The notes under the pieces were generated by a model, which ran no database searches, had not been told where the DNA came from, and was given only the letters and a program-made list of their open reading frames with translations. Of a stretch of 64,000 nt of DNA, positions 16,105 to 24,299 are shown in pieces (the stretch's first letter is position 1; every line of letters starts with the position of its first letter). Position numbers and translations under genes: made by a program. Source of the DNA: Alphaproteobacteria bacterium (GTDB lineage: Bacteria > Pseudomonadota > Alphaproteobacteria > Caulobacterales > Maricaulaceae). The stretch spans positions 186,001 to 250,000 of the forward strand of contig WGOD01000003.1 of assembly GCA_016124205.1 (NCBI GenBank), written 5' to 3'.

Positions 16105-18690
16105 TCAGGCGGCGTCGTCCGAGAGGGCGAAGCGTTCATCGTCCATGTCGTCTGTCCCGGACCCGGTTTCGAATTCCGAGATATCCGCGGCCAGCGGCAT
16201 GGTGAAGGTCACGGTCGTGCCTTCGCCCAGGGTGGATTCGATCGCCAGCTTGCCGCCGTGCATTTCGACAAGCGATTTCGACAGGGCGAGGCCGAGACCG
16301 GAGCCCTGATGGCTCTTCGAATGCTGGCTCTCGATCTGTTCGAACGGGCGCGCCAGACGCGGAATGTCGTCCTGGGCGATACCGATCCCGGTATCGGACA
16401 CCTGGATGGCGACCGATTTGTCGATCGTGAAGGTCCGGATCGTGACGCGCCCGCCTTCGGGCGTGAATTTCACGGCGTTCGAGGCGAGGTTCAGGATGAC
16501 CTGTTTCAGGGCACGCGGATCGGCTTCGATATCCGGCCCGTCGATCATGTCGGCGACAACGCGGATATTCTTTTCCTCGGCGCGGCCGCGCACCAGACGG
16601 ACGCATTGCTCGATGATGTCGCGGGGACGAACCGGTTCGGTCTGAAGCTGCATCTTGCCCGCTTCGATCTTCGACATGTCGAGAATGTCGTTGATCAGCG
16701 CCAGAAGGTGTTCGCCCGACGTGTGGATGTCGTTGACATAGTCGGCATAGCGGGCGTCGCCGAGCGGGCCGAACATCTCGCGCAGCATGATCTCCGAGAA
16801 ACCGTTGATGGCGTTGAGCGGCGTACGCAGCTCGTGGCTCATATTGGCGAGGAATTCGCTCTTCGAGCGGTTGGCTTCCTCGGCGCGGATCTTCTCTTCC
16901 TCGTATTTCTTCGCGAGTTCCGCGATCCGGCGTTCGTTGCGCTTCACGTCCTCGACCGTGCGGCGCAGGGCGGACTCGGATTCCTTCAGCTGGTTTTCCT
17001 GCCGCTTCAGATCGGTGATGTCTGCGCCCACCGAGACGAGGCCGCCATCGGCCGTGGTGCGCTCGGAATAGTGCAGCCAGCGCCCGTCGCGCAGTTCGAT
17101 CTCGTAGGTCTCGCCGCCATTCTCCGCGCCGTGGACCGCCGCAATCGCGCGCGCGGCTTCCGTTTCGACATCGCTGTAGGGCAGGCCGGGGCGCAGCCCA
17201 CTGTCGGTGAAGTCGAAGAAGTCCCGGAACTTCCGGTTCCAGAGGACGAGGCGCTGGCGAGAATCCCAGAGCACGAAGCTTTCCGTCATCGATTCCAGCG
17301 CCGCGCGAAGCCGGTTCTCGGCGGCCGCGACGCGCGCCTGAGCGCCCTTGCGCTCCGTCACGTCGATGGCCACGCCCACAATCCGGTCGGTCGTTACCGA
17401 GTCGCCTGTATTCCACAAACGGCCGCGCAGATGGATCCAGATCGGCAGGTTGGCGGCCTGAAGCTCGACATCGATTTCGCCCGCGCGGGCCGAACCGCGG
17501 ATAGCAGCGGACAAGCGCTCGCGGTCGCGCTTCGAGAACAGGGCGAGGAAGTCGGCGCTCGACATGACCTCGCCTTCCTCGCGGCCGAGGATGCGGGCCA
17601 TCGAGTCCGTCACGTAGACATTGTCGGACTTCCGGTTCCAGTCCCACACGCCGCACCGTGCGCCTTCGATGGCGACGCGGAAGCGGCGCTCGCTGTCGCC
17701 GAGGGCTGCGCGCGCCGCACGCAGATTGCCCATCTGCATCGACAGGGCGGCCCCCAGGCCCACGGCAAAGATCACCGGCGCGACAAACAGCAGGGCGTAG
17801 AGAATCTGCGTGCGCATCCAGGCGCTGGCATCCATCCGCATCGGACCGATCAGCACGACACGCATGTCCGAGCTAGGCAGGGTGGCCGATGCGAAGGTGG
17901 CCTGTCCCTGTCCGAGCGGTATGCCGTTCACGGCGCCGCTGCCCTCGCGCAGCCTGTCGGCCTGTTCCGGCGTGAGATCGAACCGATCGAACAGGCTTTC
18001 GGAAAACACGCCAGCCTGCGGCATCGGACGGATGGACAGCGGCCGTCCTTCCGGATCGGCGAGAATGGTGACGCGGCCGTCATTCCAGTCCGGAAGGAGC
18101 GCATACGGATCGAGGCGCAGAACGATGGCGCCGACACTGCCGTCCGCGAGGGCCACGGGATGCGCCATCGAGATCGAACGCGCCGATGCGTCCATCGCGG
18201 TGCCGCTGTCGTCCGCGAGGGCAGCATCGGCCGCAAGCCGAAGCGCGGCGCTGTCGGCGCCGTCTGACAGGATCTGCGTATCGGCGGTGAGGAGCGCGGC
18301 ATCCAGCACGCCGGGTGTCCGCGCCAGAGCGGAAACGAATTCGCCGCCCTGAGCCGCAACCGTCTCTGTGGGAAGCGCGGAGATCGCCATGACGGCCGAG
18401 TCCAGACTTCCGTCGATTCCGGCGAGGCGGGACGAGGTGCGCTCGGCGATGAAGGCCGCCTCTCGCGCGTAGGACTGACCGGATTCGGCCAGCATCGCGC
18501 TGCGTTCCTGGAACAGCTTGTAGCCGATGACCGCGGCGAACATCACGATGAAGACGAAGACCGAGACGACGATCCAGGCAACGCTGCCCTTGCCGACGGC
18601 CGCAGGGGCGCCATCCGCGCGTTTCCGGCGTTTGCCGGGCACGGATGATTTCCGCCCCCGGGAGCGGGCCGCGTCATCCCCTCGAATCAT
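16105..18690 (-). CDS. pleC: PleC-like PAS-domain sensor histidine kinase
   Basis: An 861-residue membrane kinase. After a basic N-terminus there is a membrane helix (about residues 37-58), a periplasmic domain (60-293), a second helix (about 296-318), two PAS domains (about 334-448 and 459-564), a coiled coil (565-608) and the kinase core. The H box is SEFLANMSHELRTPLNAING with His619, then FGPLGDARYADYV and INDILDMSKIEAGKM, which is the pattern of the PleC/DivJ/PdhS family that controls DivK and CtrA in Caulobacterales and Rhizobiales. The topology (periplasmic domain plus two PAS) resembles PleC most, but orthology needs a tree. No receiver domain is attached. It follows a single-domain response regulator on the same strand by 48 bases. 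Confidence 0.72.
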   Translation of the reverse strand: MIRGDDAARSRGRKSSVPGKRRKRADGAPAAVGKGSVAWIVVSVFVFIVMFAAVIGYKLFQERSAMLAESGQSYAREAAFIAERTSSRLAGIDGSLDSAVMAISALPTETVAAQGGEFVSALARTPGVLDAALLTADTQILSDGADSAALRLAADAALADDSGTAMDASARSISMAHPVALADGSVGAIVLRLDPYALLPDWNDGRVTILADPEGRPLSIRPMPQAGVFSESLFDRFDLTPEQADRLREGSGAVNGIPLGQGQATFASATLPSSDMRVVLIGPMRMDASAWMRTQILYALLFVAPVIFAVGLGAALSMQMGNLRAARAALGDSERRFRVAIEGARCGVWDWNRKSDNVYVTDSMARILGREEGEVMSSADFLALFSKRDRERLSAAIRGSARAGEIDVELQAANLPIWIHLRGRLWNTGDSVTTDRIVGVAIDVTERKGAQARVAAAENRLRAALESMTESFVLWDSRQRLVLWNRKFRDFFDFTDSGLRPGLPYSDVETEAARAIAAVHGAENGGETYEIELRDGRWLHYSERTTADGGLVSVGADITDLKRQENQLKESESALRRTVEDVKRNERRIAELAKKYEEEKIRAEEANRSKSEFLANMSHELRTPLNAINGFSEIMLREMFGPLGDARYADYVNDIHTSGEHLLALINDILDMSKIEAGKMQLQTEPVRPRDIIEQCVRLVRGRAEEKNIRVVADMIDGPDIEADPRALKQVILNLASNAVKFTPEGGRVTIRTFTIDKSVAIQVSDTGIGIAQDDIPRLARPFEQIESQHSKSHQGSGLGLALSKSLVEMHGGKLAIESTLGEGTTVTFTMPLAADISEFETGSGTDDMDDERFALSDDAA

Positions 18691-18738
18691 GTGTGTAAAG
18701 TTACGGTGACGAGGGCAGGTCTGTCACCCTTTCCCGGC

Positions 18739-19245
18739 TCAAGCCACGTTCGGCTTGGCCTCGTCGTCGGAGCGGCGTTCGGGTCCGCGGTATTTCGACG
18801 GGTCGTGGCGCCGGCGATCAGGCCCGAAATACACTTTCGTGCGAACGAAGGGACGCGGCCGGTCGATGATCATCGAGATTTTCGCGAACAGATCCTTGGC
18901 CGTCACCGGCTTGCAGCAGAACTCGGTCGAACCCGCGTCGCGCGCTTCGAAAACGCGAGACTTTTCCGAGTAGGCCGAGAGCATGATGATCGGCACAAGC
19001 GGGTTGGCGACCTTGTTCTGGTCACGCAGCGACTTGATCAGCTGAACGCCGTTCATGCCGTCCATCTGATAGTCGGTGATGATGATGTCGATCGCTTCGT
19101 TGCGAGCGATCTCCAGGGCTTCGAGTGCGCTCAAAGCCTCATAGATGTTCGTCACGCTGAACGCGTTCAGGATCGTACGGACAATCTTCAGCATGTGCGG
19201 ATTGTCGTCGACGACGAGGAATCGGAGGGGACGCAGATCGGCCAT
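18739..19245 (-). CDS. single-domain response regulator with basic C-terminal tail
   Basis: A 168-residue receiver protein: acidic pair Asp13/Asp14 (VVDDNPHM), phosphoacceptor Asp58 (IIITDYQMDG), Ser90 at the switch position and Lys112 (CCKPVTAKD). There is no DNA-binding domain. Residues 130-168 form an arginine-rich tail with YFGPDRRR and a second GPERR, a motif seen in stand-alone receivers of Caulobacterales. It is the promoter-proximal gene of an operon with the PleC-like kinase at 18690. A CtrA-like box lies 56-70 bases upstream of the start codon. Partner protein for the tail is unknown. Confidence 0.9.
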   Translation of the reverse strand: MADLRPLRFLVVDDNPHMLKIVRTILNAFSVTNIYEALSALEALEIARNEAIDIIITDYQMDGMNGVQLIKSLRDQNKVANPLVPIIMLSAYSEKSRVFEARDAGSTEFCCKPVTAKDLFAKISMIIDRPRPFVRTKVYFGPDRRRHDPSKYRGPERRSDDEAKPNVA

Positions 19246-19300
19246 GTACGGTCGCTCACGAAAGTTCAGGCAAGACGGGAAGGACAGTAAACCTGAATGG

Positions 19301-19315
19301 TTAGAAGCCGATTAA
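19301..19315 (-). promoter_or_regulatory. candidate CtrA box upstream of the response regulator-kinase operon
   Basis: TTAG (19301-19304), seven bases, TTAA (19312-19315). The CtrA consensus is TTAA-N7-TTAA, so this matches 7 of 8 fixed positions. It lies about 56 bases upstream of the regulator start, a proper promoter distance, though it overlaps the stop codon of the next gene. A single near-match can occur by chance. Confidence 0.4.
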
Positions 19316-19869
19316 GCGGCCGGATTTTCCCTGCGATCCAGCACCATCGGTTCTTCGGCGGTCGCACGGACGGCGGTGACAATGTCGCGGGCATGCCGGC
19401 AGAAGCCCAGCACGTCCTGGGGCAGGTCGGGATTGGTCGAAGGCAGATCGGCCCAGTATTCCGCGAGAGTAAGAAGGGCCGGAGCCTGTTCGATCAGGCG
19501 GGCCTGGAACTCGATCTTGCCCGGATCGCGGTCGTACTCTGCGCCTGGCACGCGCCAACCGCCCCAGTTCTGTTCGTCGGTCACGACAACCGGATAGGTG
19601 CCCGGGAAGGGATGGTGAGCGCATTCGGCTTCGCTCTGCCACTTGTTCTTCGCCCGCAGAACTCGCCATCCGCCGGGCGCGTGGTCTTCAACCTGTTCGG
19701 CGGCAAGATCGGCAGCCGTGAAATCCCGGCCGAGACCGCAATCGTAGTGGATACGGACCGGTTCCTCGACATCCTTCACCCATTGCGGCTTGACCTGCTC
19801 GATGAGCGCCCAGGTCCCGACCGGGCGCACATAGACCCGCTGGTGCTTGTGAAAGACTGCTTTCGCCAT
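19312..19869 (-). CDS. conserved-looking protein of unknown function (185 aa)
   Basis: The product is soluble, without signal or membrane segment. It begins KAVFHKHQRVYVRPVGTWAL and includes two runs rich in aromatic residues (WRVLRAKNKWQ and QNWGGWRVPGAEYDRD) and a C-terminal helical part with DVLGFCRHARDIV. I recall similar proteins in Caulobacterales genomes labelled hypothetical, but cannot name a domain. The ATG at 19869 follows an AGGGGAG ribosome site on the minus strand. It lies 66 bases upstream of the response regulator and could be in the same transcription direction, but a promoter-like element separates them. Confidence 0.75.
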   Translation of the reverse strand: MAKAVFHKHQRVYVRPVGTWALIEQVKPQWVKDVEEPVRIHYDCGLGRDFTAADLAAEQVEDHAPGGWRVLRAKNKWQSEAECAHHPFPGTYPVVVTDEQNWGGWRVPGAEYDRDPGKIEFQARLIEQAPALLTLAEYWADLPSTNPDLPQDVLGFCRHARDIVTAVRATAEEPMVLDRRENPAA

Positions 19870-19933
19870 GTCCGGCTCCCCTCAATCCCGCGCTTGTTAG
19901 CAGACCGGGGTTAGGACGACGTAAAGCCGGACA

Positions 19934-20746
19934 CTACTCGTCCACGTAGGGCGTGATGAAGTGATCGAAGGCGCAGATGCGCGCCGGAATATGCTCGGCG
20001 GGAATCTCTGCCGAGCGGGCAATTCTGCGACGGGCAGTCTCGCGGATCGTCTCGTAGTCCGGTGCCTCGGCCCGGAACATCGTCAGAGTCTGGTGGCCGT
20101 GACAGTCATAGAGATCGCCATGCCAGAGCGGTCCCTGCGCCAGCATGTCCTCGGTCGCGAGCGAGTCGCTTGTGCGCCGGGAGTTTGCATAACCGCCGAA
20201 CGAGACGGCCTGCAGATAGTCGTCCGGTCCCGGTACGAAGAGGAAAAGGTAGCGCTGCATGTAGTCGGGCCGCGAGCGCAGGATTTCAAACGCGTCGACA
20301 TAGACCCCCGCGACCTCGAAGCGTTCGATGAAGCGGCCGCGCGGACCGTTCTGGCCGGGAACGACAAGCGCCTGCCCGTAGGTTTCGCGCAGCAGATCGC
20401 GCTCGGAATGGAAAGTGTCAGCGTCACCCCGCATGGCGGCGGCCTGTACGATGACCCAGTTGACCACGGGATAGAAAAATTCGGCATCATCGCGCGGCAG
20501 AGCCGAGAAGAGCTCGGCCGCTTCCTGAATATTGCCGCGTTCCCGTTCCAGAAGGCCGCCGTAGAAGCGGGCATTGTAGCTGAGCGGGCTGGTGCCGCAG
20601 GCCGCGATGATGCGCGCCGCCTCGGTCAGGGCAGCATCCGCGTCATTGATCCGGATCGCCGCCGACATGCGTTGTTCCGCCGGGGCGATGGCGGCTTGAG
20701 AGCATTCCGCCGACTGAAGCGCGATGGCTGCGAGCAGTTCAAGCAT
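19934..20746 (-). CDS. unknown protein downstream of beta-hydroxylase gene (270 aa)
   Basis: I do not recognise a family. The ATG at 20746 is chosen since it has a strong GGGAGGA site seven bases upstream and lies 11 bases after the stop of the hydroxylase gene; the frame is open further upstream but inside that gene. The first half is helical and repeat-like (AAIRINDADAALTEAAR, GGLLERERGNIQEAAELF), compatible with TPR-type helices. The second half has YLFLFVPGPDDYLQAVSFGGY and a Cys-His pair in YDCHGHQTL. The start MLELLAAIALQSAECSQ may be a weak signal sequence. Tight spacing argues that it works with the hydroxylase. Confidence 0.7.
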   Translation of the reverse strand: MLELLAAIALQSAECSQAAIAPAEQRMSAAIRINDADAALTEAARIIAACGTSPLSYNARFYGGLLERERGNIQEAAELFSALPRDDAEFFYPVVNWVIVQAAAMRGDADTFHSERDLLRETYGQALVVPGQNGPRGRFIERFEVAGVYVDAFEILRSRPDYMQRYLFLFVPGPDDYLQAVSFGGYANSRRTSDSLATEDMLAQGPLWHGDLYDCHGHQTLTMFRAEAPDYETIRETARRRIARSAEIPAEHIPARICAFDHFITPYVDE

Positions 20747-20757
20747 GCCGTCCTCCC

Positions 20758-21939
20758 TCAGATGTCCCAGTCCGGCCTTTTGCCATCCTCGTCCTCCAGC
20801 GCTTCGAACAGTGCGGTGACCTGTTCGCGCTCGCGCAAGGTCAATTCGGGCCGCCAGATTTCCCAGAGCAGAATCACCCTTGTCTCGCTCGACCGGTTCC
20901 AGGCCTCGTGGTTGATCGTGTCGTCGAACGCCCAGGCCTTGCCCATTTCCCATTTCCGGGTCTCGTTCCCGACGCGGAATTCACAGCCTTCGGGCAGGAT
21001 GACCGGCAGGTGGCAGATCAACCGCGTGTTCACGAGGCCGGTGTGCGGCGGGATGTGCATGCCCGGCTTCATCAGGGAAAAGAGTATCGACGGTGAGCGA
21101 TGCCGGATCTGCGGAATCGGCGCGTCGGCGAGGGCTGCCATCGTCTTCGGGCAGCGGGCGACATTCTCCTCGACCGGCCGGCCATTCTTCCAGAGATAGA
21201 AGGCGCTCCAGGCCGGGTTATTCAGCAGATTGTGGACGTCATTCTCCGGCCGGTCCTTCTTGCCCTCGATATAGGGGGTGAAGGCGGCGTCATCGCGAAG
21301 AACCTCGATCAGCTCCGCGCGGATTTCGTCGGTGGCGGCCTCGACCCGGTCCATCCAGGGAAACAGCTCCCGGTCGTAGAACTGGATCTGCGGAAGTTCA
21401 GGAAAATTATAGACTTTTGGTTCCTGATAATAGATCTGGCGCTTGCCGGTCAGGACCTCGAAGGAGCGGGAGAAGCGGTCGCTCTCTTCACCGAATGTGA
21501 CGCCTTTCGCGGCGAGCCGTTCGGTCAGCTTGTCGGCGTACTCGCCAGCGTACTGGCTGCATTTCAGACGGGCCCGGGCGACGGCCTTCTCAAGGTCCGG
21601 GGGAAGCTGTGCCCCGTCAGGGATCATCCGAAGGACGATGTTGTAGTGCGCGGCGGCCGCGCGATCATTTCCGGCGAGCGCGTAGTCATCGGCCTTGAGG
21701 ATCAGAAGACGCGGATTGTGCGGCTCGAGTTTCAGTCCCTTGGCGATGGCTTCGGCTCGCGCCGCGAGATCGTCCAGCGCGGTGGCCGCCAGGGCGACAC
21801 CATACCAGATGCTGGCGTCCTCTCCGCCGGCCGCAAGGATGGCGCGGAACCCGGCCAGAGCGCCGGCGGCGTCACCATTGTTGAGAGCGGCCCCTGCTTC
21901 GGCTGCCCGCTGGCGCAGATCCATCCCGCCTGGATTCAT
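20758..21939 (-). CDS. TPR-containing aspartyl/asparaginyl beta-hydroxylase
   Basis: A 393-residue protein predicted to be an iron/2-oxoglutarate dioxygenase. The N-terminal third (about 1-130) is helical with TPR character. The C-terminal domain (about 190-390) has the family signature: His in MHIPPHTG, a conserved NTRLICHLPV, then DDTINHEAWN with the second iron-binding His, and ETRVILLWEIWRP with the Arg that binds 2-oxoglutarate. Such enzymes hydroxylate Asp/Asn residues in proteins or small molecules; the substrate here is unknown. The start at 21939 (MNPGGMDLRQR) has an AGGGGAG site. It is followed by the unknown gene at 20746. Confidence 0.85.
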   Translation of the reverse strand: MNPGGMDLRQRAAEAGAALNNGDAAGALAGFRAILAAGGEDASIWYGVALAATALDDLAARAEAIAKGLKLEPHNPRLLILKADDYALAGNDRAAAAHYNIVLRMIPDGAQLPPDLEKAVARARLKCSQYAGEYADKLTERLAAKGVTFGEESDRFSRSFEVLTGKRQIYYQEPKVYNFPELPQIQFYDRELFPWMDRVEAATDEIRAELIEVLRDDAAFTPYIEGKKDRPENDVHNLLNNPAWSAFYLWKNGRPVEENVARCPKTMAALADAPIPQIRHRSPSILFSLMKPGMHIPPHTGLVNTRLICHLPVILPEGCEFRVGNETRKWEMGKAWAFDDTINHEAWNRSSETRVILLWEIWRPELTLREREQVTALFEALEDEDGKRPDWDI

Positions 21940-22045
21940 GATGCTCCCCTTCACCGCCATGCAAACCAGCGATGGGCGCCGCGTCAATGCGGCGGTGCCG
22001 CTCGGACGGTCGCGTTCGGTTTCGAGAGGCGCTAAAGAGGCGGCG

Positions 22046-23032
22046 ATGACTGTTCTCGACCGCAGATTTTCCGTCGCGCCGATGATGGACTGGACCGACC
22101 GGCATTGCCGGGCGTTTCACCGTGTCCTGTCGCGGCGGGCGCTGCTCTACACGGAGATGGCGACCGCACCCGCTGTTGTGCGCGGCGATCATGCGCGCCT
22201 TTTGCGCTTCGATCCGGCGGAACAGCCGGTGGCGCTGCAACTTGGCGGCTCCGATCCGGCCGAACTCGCGGACGCGGCGAAGATCGGTGCGGCGATGGGT
22301 TATGCCGAGATCAACCTCAATGTCGGGTGTCCGTCCGACCGGGTGCAGTCCGGCCGGTTCGGCGCCTGCCTCATGCTGGAACCGCCGCTCGTCGCTGAAT
22401 GTGTCGATGCGATGCAGGCGGCCGTCGATGTGCCGGTGACGGTCAAATGCCGGATCGGGGTCGATGATCAGGACCCGGAAGACAGCCTGTTCGGCTTCGT
22501 GGAAACCGTGGCCGCAGCCGGGTGCGGGAGCTTTACGGTGCACGCACGCAAGGCCTGGCTGAAAGGGCTTAGCCCGAAGGAAAACCGGGACATTCCTCCG
22601 CTCGACTATCCGCTCGTCCGGCGGCTCAAGGCCGCGCATCCGGAACTGGAAATCATCCTCAATGGCGGGCTGGCGGATCTTGATCATGCGCAGGCCGAGA
22701 TGACGGGACTCGACGGTGTCATGCTGGGCCGGGCCGCCTATCACACGCCCTTCGTTCTGGCCGAGGTCGACAGCCGCTTCTTCGGGGACGGCGATCCGGT
22801 GACTGACCGCATCGAAGTGGTCGAAGCTTACCGGCCCTATATCGAACGCGCGCTGGATGAGGGCACGCGGCTGCACGCCATCACCCGCCACATGCTGGGC
22901 CTGTTCCACGGCGAGAAGGGGGCGCGGCAATGGCGGCGCATCCTGTCCGAGAAGGCGAATCGAGACGGAGCGGGGATCGAGGTCATCGATGAAGCGCTGG
23001 GCGCGGTCGATCGCGGACGGGAAGCCGCGTGA
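22046..23032 (+). CDS. dusA: tRNA-dihydrouridine synthase A
   Basis: A 328-residue flavoenzyme reducing uridines 20/20a in the tRNA D-loop. The ATG at 22046 (MTVLDRRFSVAPMMDWTDRH) has an AGAGG site and matches the family N-terminus; the open frame upstream is unrelated sequence. The core has YTEMATAPAVV, INLNVGCPSDRVQ and GRFGACLM with the catalytic Cys in NVGCPS, VTVKCRIGVDD, and SFTVHARKAWLKGLSPKENR, which is diagnostic of DusA. NGGLADLD and VMLGRAAYHTP bind FMN phosphate. The stop overlaps the GTG start of the next gene. Confidence 0.95.
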   Translation: MTVLDRRFSVAPMMDWTDRHCRAFHRVLSRRALLYTEMATAPAVVRGDHARLLRFDPAEQPVALQLGGSDPAELADAAKIGAAMGYAEINLNVGCPSDRVQSGRFGACLMLEPPLVAECVDAMQAAVDVPVTVKCRIGVDDQDPEDSLFGFVETVAAAGCGSFTVHARKAWLKGLSPKENRDIPPLDYPLVRRLKAAHPELEIILNGGLADLDHAQAEMTGLDGVMLGRAAYHTPFVLAEVDSRFFGDGDPVTDRIEVVEAYRPYIERALDEGTRLHAITRHMLGLFHGEKGARQWRRILSEKANRDGAGIEVIDEALGAVDRGREAA

Positions 23033-23856
23033 GTATCACACCCGAACTTCTCTGGCTGGCCGCGGGTCTGGCAGCGACAGGGGCGTTTGCCGGGCTGATC
23101 GCCGGTCTGTTCGGGATTGGCGGCGGCGTCGTGATGGTCCCGGCGCTCTACTTCGCCTTCGGGCTTCTCGGGTATGACGACGGGCCGCGCATGCAGGTTG
23201 CGGTCGGAACCTCGCTGGCGGTGATCGTCGCGACCTCGCTCAGATCCGTGACCTCGCATGCCAAGCGCGGCGCCGTGGATGGTCAGGTGCTGCGCACCTT
23301 CATTCCGTGGATCGTGGCCTTAGCGCTGATTGGCGGCTTTGTCGCCGATATCGTGCCGGGACGCGCGCTGACCGCGCTGTTCGGCGTGACCGCTCTCCTG
23401 CTTTCGGCACAATTCTTCTTCGGTCGCCCGGACTGGAAGCTGGCGGACGATCTGCCGACCGGGCCAGCGCGTGCGGGGCTGGGCGGGCTGATCGGACTTC
23501 TGTCGTCGCTGATGGGAATTGGCGGGGGTGTGTTCGGCGTCACGATGATGACGCTGTGCGGCCGGTCGATTCACAAGGCGGTCGGAACCGCGGCGGGGTT
23601 TGGCGTGGCCATCGGTGTGCCGGGCGCGCTGGGCTTCATCCTGTGGGGCTGGAACGAGACGGGACGTCCACCTTTGTCGCTCGGCTATGTGAACATGCTC
23701 GGCTTCGCCATACTGGCGGCTTCGGCTTTCTTCCTCGCGCCCGTCGGCGCTGCGCTGGCGCACAAACTGCCGGCGGCGACGCTGAAGCGTCTTTTCGCGA
23801 TCGGTCTGACGGTGACCGCAATCTCCTTGATCCGGGAAGCGTGGGTGGGCGGCTAG
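23029..23856 (+). CDS. TauE/SafE (TSUP) family membrane transporter
   Basis: A 275-residue inner-membrane protein of eight or so helices, in two repeats each containing a glycine motif: GLFGIGGGVVMVPAL at about residues 25-40 and LMGIGGGVFGV at about 160-170. This is the TSUP family, proposed to export sulfite, sulfoacetate or similar anions; substrate not predictable from sequence. It starts with GTG overlapping the dusA stop (GTGA at 23029-23032), so it is probably cotranscribed. It ends with a four-base overlap against the convergent small membrane gene. Confidence 0.9.
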   Translation: MSITPELLWLAAGLAATGAFAGLIAGLFGIGGGVVMVPALYFAFGLLGYDDGPRMQVAVGTSLAVIVATSLRSVTSHAKRGAVDGQVLRTFIPWIVALALIGGFVADIVPGRALTALFGVTALLLSAQFFFGRPDWKLADDLPTGPARAGLGGLIGLLSSLMGIGGGVFGVTMMTLCGRSIHKAVGTAAGFGVAIGVPGALGFILWGWNETGRPPLSLGYVNMLGFAILAASAFFLAPVGAALAHKLPAATLKRLFAIGLTVTAISLIREAWVGG

Positions 23857-24116
23857 ACGCCGAACAGGTGCAGCACGAAAGCACCTGCGCCGATCAGGGC
23901 GACCCAGATCGCGATATAGCCGATCGACTGGCCGACATTGCGCCGGATGATGTCCAGATTGGCGGTCAGCAGGAAGGCCAAGAGAAGGACGAGGTAGAAG
24001 GCGCGCTCCGGCGGGACCTGGCCCGGCAGGAGGTCCCGGCTCGCCGGAACGAGGATCAGCACGATCAAAGCCGTCAGCGCGCCGGCCGCCGCGATCAGCA
24101 GATAGGATCGCATCAT
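23853..24116 (-). CDS. small three-helix membrane protein, resembling the membrane part of TIGR02281-type proteases
   Basis: An 87-residue protein of three hydrophobic segments (about residues 5-25, 38-57 and 64-85). The stretch RRNVGQSIGYIAIWVAL resembles the N-terminal membrane part of the TIGR02281 clan AA aspartic proteases, which in other alphaproteobacteria follow a DUF1289 gene as here. The periplasmic protease domain with its DTG motif is completely missing: the frame stops at 23853 and beyond lies the convergent TSUP gene. It may be a reduced relative that kept only the membrane helices, or an independent small protein. Start overlaps the DUF1289 stop (ATGA). Confidence 0.65.
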   Translation of the reverse strand: MMRSYLLIAAAGALTALIVLILVPASRDLLPGQVPPERAFYLVLLLAFLLTANLDIIRRNVGQSIGYIAIWVALIGAGAFVLHLFGV

Positions 24117-24295
24117 TTCCTCTCCTTCGCCGCCCGATAGGCGTCGCGCCGGGCCGGCAGTGCCTCGCCGATTGCCGCGCGCTCCTCGTCGCTATAGCGC
24201 GTCCAGCGCGCCAGTTCTTCCATGGTGCGGAAACACCCGACGCAAATCTGGCGTTCCGGATCGACGAAACAGACCTGGATGCACGGGCTCCACAT
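24113..24295 (-). CDS. DUF1289 small cysteine protein
   Basis: A 60-residue protein, MWSPCIQVCFVDPERQICVGCFRTMEELARW, a close match to the DUF1289 pattern of four cysteines (CxxxC, then CxGC) followed by the conserved ARW and an Arg-rich helix. The cysteines probably bind zinc or a cluster; function unknown. The ATG at 24295 is preferred to a start at 24370, because the extra N-terminus would lie inside the upstream acyltransferase gene. A GGGGA site precedes it. It is coupled to the small membrane gene by a four-base overlap and follows the acyltransferase by 4 bases. Confidence 0.88.
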   Translation of the reverse strand: MWSPCIQVCFVDPERQICVGCFRTMEELARWTRYSDEERAAIGEALPARRDAYRAAKERK

Positions 24296-24299
24296 CGCG

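Noticed and set aside
16258..18267. A 669-codon plus-strand frame opposite the PleC-like kinase
   Set aside because: The minus-strand frame has a full set of kinase motifs; the opposite frame has none and a composition typical for antisense.
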